Assembly: GCA_965229625.1 (NCBI GenBank)
Contig: CBDDJJ010000001.1
Span: forward strand, 372,001-436,000
Direction of reading: 5' to 3'
Origin: JANQIO01 sp965229625
GTDB taxonomy: Bacteria; Pseudomonadota; Gammaproteobacteria; Pseudomonadales; Halieaceae
Length of the DNA: 64,000 bases
Of this stretch, positions 62,276-64,000 are shown one piece after another. A program made the translations under genes and the position numbers. The notes under the pieces are model-generated. The model had not been told where the DNA came from. It worked only from the letters and a program-made list of their open reading frames with translations, and did not search any database. Numbering within the stretch: position 1 is the stretch's first letter; each line of letters starts with the position of its first letter.

Positions 62276-63478
62276 ATGGTCACCACGGTCGCGGGGCAGG
62301 TACTGGCGCTGGGTGGCGTTGCCATCCTCGCGCTGTTGCTGAGCCGATTCACCCGACTGGAGCTGACCCTGGCCTGCGTGCTGTGCGGATTCGCAACCGG
62401 TCAGGCAGTGGGTTGGCTCGACTTCGATACCGGCATTCGTGCCCACAACCTGGAGGAGATCGTGTTCTACGTGATCCTCCCGGTACTGATATTCGAAGCC
62501 TCCTGGCACATTAAACCTGCGGTCCTGAAACGCTGGCTGCTGCCGGTCCTGTTGCTGGCCACGCTCGGTGTGATTGTGAGCTGCGGCGTAACCGCCGCGC
62601 TGGTCTATCTTGGCATTGGCCACCCACAGGGCTTCCCGTGGACGGCCGCGCTGCTGACCGGCGCCATATTGGCCGCTACCGATCCGGTTTCCGTGGTCAA
62701 CCAGCTCAATGCCATGCAGGCCCCGGAAGACATCAAGACGCTGTTCGAAGGCGAAAGCCTGTTCAATGATGCGACCGCCGTGGTGTTGTTTTCTGTGTTT
62801 CTCTCGCTGGCCCTGGACGGCGGCAGTGCCAGCGCGGGCAGTTTCCTTATCCACTTCTGCGTGGTGTTTTTTGGTGGCGTGATTGCCGGGGTGGTCGCCG
62901 GGCTGGTGTCGGCGCAGGTGGTGTCGCTGCTGAAAAACCCGGAGTCCAGCGCTTTCGTCATGTTGTTTACTGCCTTCGGCAGCTTTTTCCTGGCGGAGCA
63001 CCTGTTGCACGTGTCCGGCATCATGGCGGTGATGTTTGCTGCCCTGGTGCTGCGCAGTCGGCTGGAAGGCGGGGACCAGTCACTGGTCGATGGGACCGAG
63101 TTCACCTGGGCCTGGTTGGGCAAGGTTTTCACCAGCCTGCTGTTCGTACTGATGGGACTGGTCATCACCCTGGGTATGTTCCGGGACATGTGGCTGGCCA
63201 TGGGGATTGCGATTGCCTCGGCCCTGCTGGCGCGAGCTTGTGCCGTTGTGGTCTGCAGCCTGCTCACCTGGCCCCTGAGTCATCGCATCAGGGCGGGCTG
63301 GCAGCTACTGCTGTTCTGGGGCGGTTTGCGCGGCGCCATCGCCGTTGCCCTGGTGCTGGCCCTGCCGATTGAGCTCGACTACTGGTACACGGTGCAGTCG
63401 ATGGTGTTTGGCGTGGTGTTGTTCAGTCTGCTGGTGCAAGGCACCACCAACGGCCTGCTGATCAAGCGCTTTGCCTGA
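62276..63478 (+). CDS. CPA1-type sodium/proton antiporter
   Basis: 400 residues, about twelve membrane helices. The NhaP/CPA1 hallmarks are LTGAILAATDPVSVVNQLN (ion-binding Asp), LFEGESLFNDATAVVLF (Asn-Asp) and FWGGLRGAIAVALVLAL. Mediates Na+ or K+ exchange against H+. It lies 3 bp after the DoxX gene, the end of the + strand run. The 34-bp convergent gap after it holds three copies of a CGCGGG-containing 12-bp repeat. Confidence 0.9.
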   Translation: MVTTVAGQVLALGGVAILALLLSRFTRLELTLACVLCGFATGQAVGWLDFDTGIRAHNLEEIVFYVILPVLIFEASWHIKPAVLKRWLLPVLLLATLGVIVSCGVTAALVYLGIGHPQGFPWTAALLTGAILAATDPVSVVNQLNAMQAPEDIKTLFEGESLFNDATAVVLFSVFLSLALDGGSASAGSFLIHFCVVFFGGVIAGVVAGLVSAQVVSLLKNPESSAFVMLFTAFGSFFLAEHLLHVSGIMAVMFAALVLRSRLEGGDQSLVDGTEFTWAWLGKVFTSLLFVLMGLVITLGMFRDMWLAMGIAIASALLARACAVVVCSLLTWPLSHRIRAGWQLLLFWGGLRGAIAVALVLALPIELDYWYTVQSMVFGVVLFSLLVQGTTNGLLIKRFA

Positions 63479-63512
63479 GCCGGCAATCCTAATCGCGGGG
63501 CTAACCGCGGGT

Positions 63513-64000
63513 CTAGCCGCGGGGCGTCAGCGCCAGCTGGCGTGACTGTGCTACCAGGCGGCCGGAGGCATCCCAGATGTCTCCGTCTTCCTCCATCAGC
63601 CCGCCGGAAATGAAGCGCGTTGAGAAGCGGCAGCGTAGCCAGCCGGGTTCGGGCAGGCCACGGATATGCGTGGTCAGCTCCAGAGTCGGCGCCCAGCTGA
63701 CCGGCAGGTTGGCGTTGAACACCGTGGGTGGGAAAGCGTCCACTGCCAGCAGCAGGGCGAAGGCATCGATCACTTCATCATCCAGCAGCCGGAACCAGCC
63801 CCGGAACAGCGGTTGCCCGCTGGGCTTGCCGATTGCGAAGCCGGCATCTTCGGGATGCAGGCGCAGCTCGATCTTGCCCATCATGGCCGGCGGGAAGCCG
63901 GAGGGGTGATGCTCGATGCGCATACAGTCCTCCGGGGCGGGAAGTTCGGGCGGCTCGGCATCTATTCGCATCGGCCCTTCCAGGGCGCCGACATCACCGA
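63513..64000 (-). CDS. acyl-CoA thioesterase-like protein, 5' end outside window
   Basis: At least 162 residues. The frame is still open at the window edge, so it probably starts further right, though an internal ATG at 63971 exists. FRGWFRLLDDEVIDAFALLL, WAPTLELTTHIRGLPEPGWL, and ISGGLMEEDGDIWDASGRLV resemble the C-terminal hot-dog domain of TesB-like acyl-CoA thioesterases (4HBT-like_3). Physiological substrate unknown. Confidence 0.75.
   Translation of the reverse strand, partial: GDVGALEGPMRIDAEPPELPAPEDCMRIEHHPSGFPPAMMGKIELRLHPEDAGFAIGKPSGQPLFRGWFRLLDDEVIDAFALLLAVDAFPPTVFNANLPVSWAPTLELTTHIRGLPEPGWLRCRFSTRFISGGLMEEDGDIWDASGRLVAQSRQLALTPRG

Noticed and set aside
1..64000. Mobile elements or horizontally acquired island boundaries
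   Set aside because: No transposase, integrase, tRNA, direct flanking repeats or abrupt change in composition was seen at either edge of the photosynthesis cluster.

Overview
The window is about 64 kb of high-GC proteobacterial chromosome. Its centre, roughly 12.1-54.6 kb, is an almost complete photosynthesis gene cluster for bacteriochlorophyll a, a reaction centre with an LH1 antenna, and carotenoids. The gene set and order point to an aerobic anoxygenic phototrophic gammaproteobacterium, most plausibly of the Halieaceae (OM60/NOR5 group, e.g. Congregibacter relatives). This is an inference from four traits: only the oxygen-dependent cyclase acsF is present (no bchE); the crtEFICDB set fits spirilloxanthin (no crtA); pufBA lie downstream of pufLMC; and no LH2 genes are seen. 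No rRNA, tRNA, IS element, phage gene or CRISPR array was recognised.

Left flank (1-12.06 kb): an RND efflux permease (truncated by the window edge) with its adaptor, a lipoprotein alpha/beta hydrolase, a LysR regulator divergent from a pirin, a second pirin, a nitroreductase, an acetyl-CoA hydrolase/transferase-family protein and NADP-type glutamate dehydrogenase.

Photosynthesis cluster, left to right: a stand-alone BLUF blue-light sensor (-) divergent from acsF (+); a small membrane protein, bchP, a PucC/LhaA-family transporter and bchG (all -); ppsR (-); then the long + superoperon bchF-N-B-H-L-M-lhaA-puhA-puhB-puhC-puhE with very tight or overlapping junctions; a hemN-like gene (+) convergent with idi (-). 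A - strand superoperon follows (read right to left): crtE-crtF-bchC-X-Y-Z-pufQ-L-M-C-B-A, ending in a clear double-hairpin terminator. Beyond crtE come crtD-crtC (+), crtI-crtB (-) and bchI-bchD-bchO (-).

Regulation is unusually legible. Six intergenic regions carry TGT-N12-ACA palindromes (the PpsR/CrtJ operator), mostly as pairs 7-8 bp apart, and four of them overlay recognisable -35/-10 elements. They lie upstream of BLUF/acsF, bchG, bchF (divergent from ppsR), bchC, crtE/crtD and crtI; a seventh, degenerate site lies upstream of bchI. The BLUF gene sharing such an operator with acsF suggests a light input into the same regulon.

Right flank (54.7-64 kb): an alpha/beta hydrolase overlapping a DUF3422 membrane protein, then an apparent + strand run of aldehyde dehydrogenase, acetolactate-synthase-like ThDP enzyme, membrane-anchored glutamate-synthase-like FMN protein, DoxX protein and CPA1-type antiporter, and a partial convergent acyl-CoA thioesterase-like gene. 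All intergenic gaps are shorter than 300 bp.
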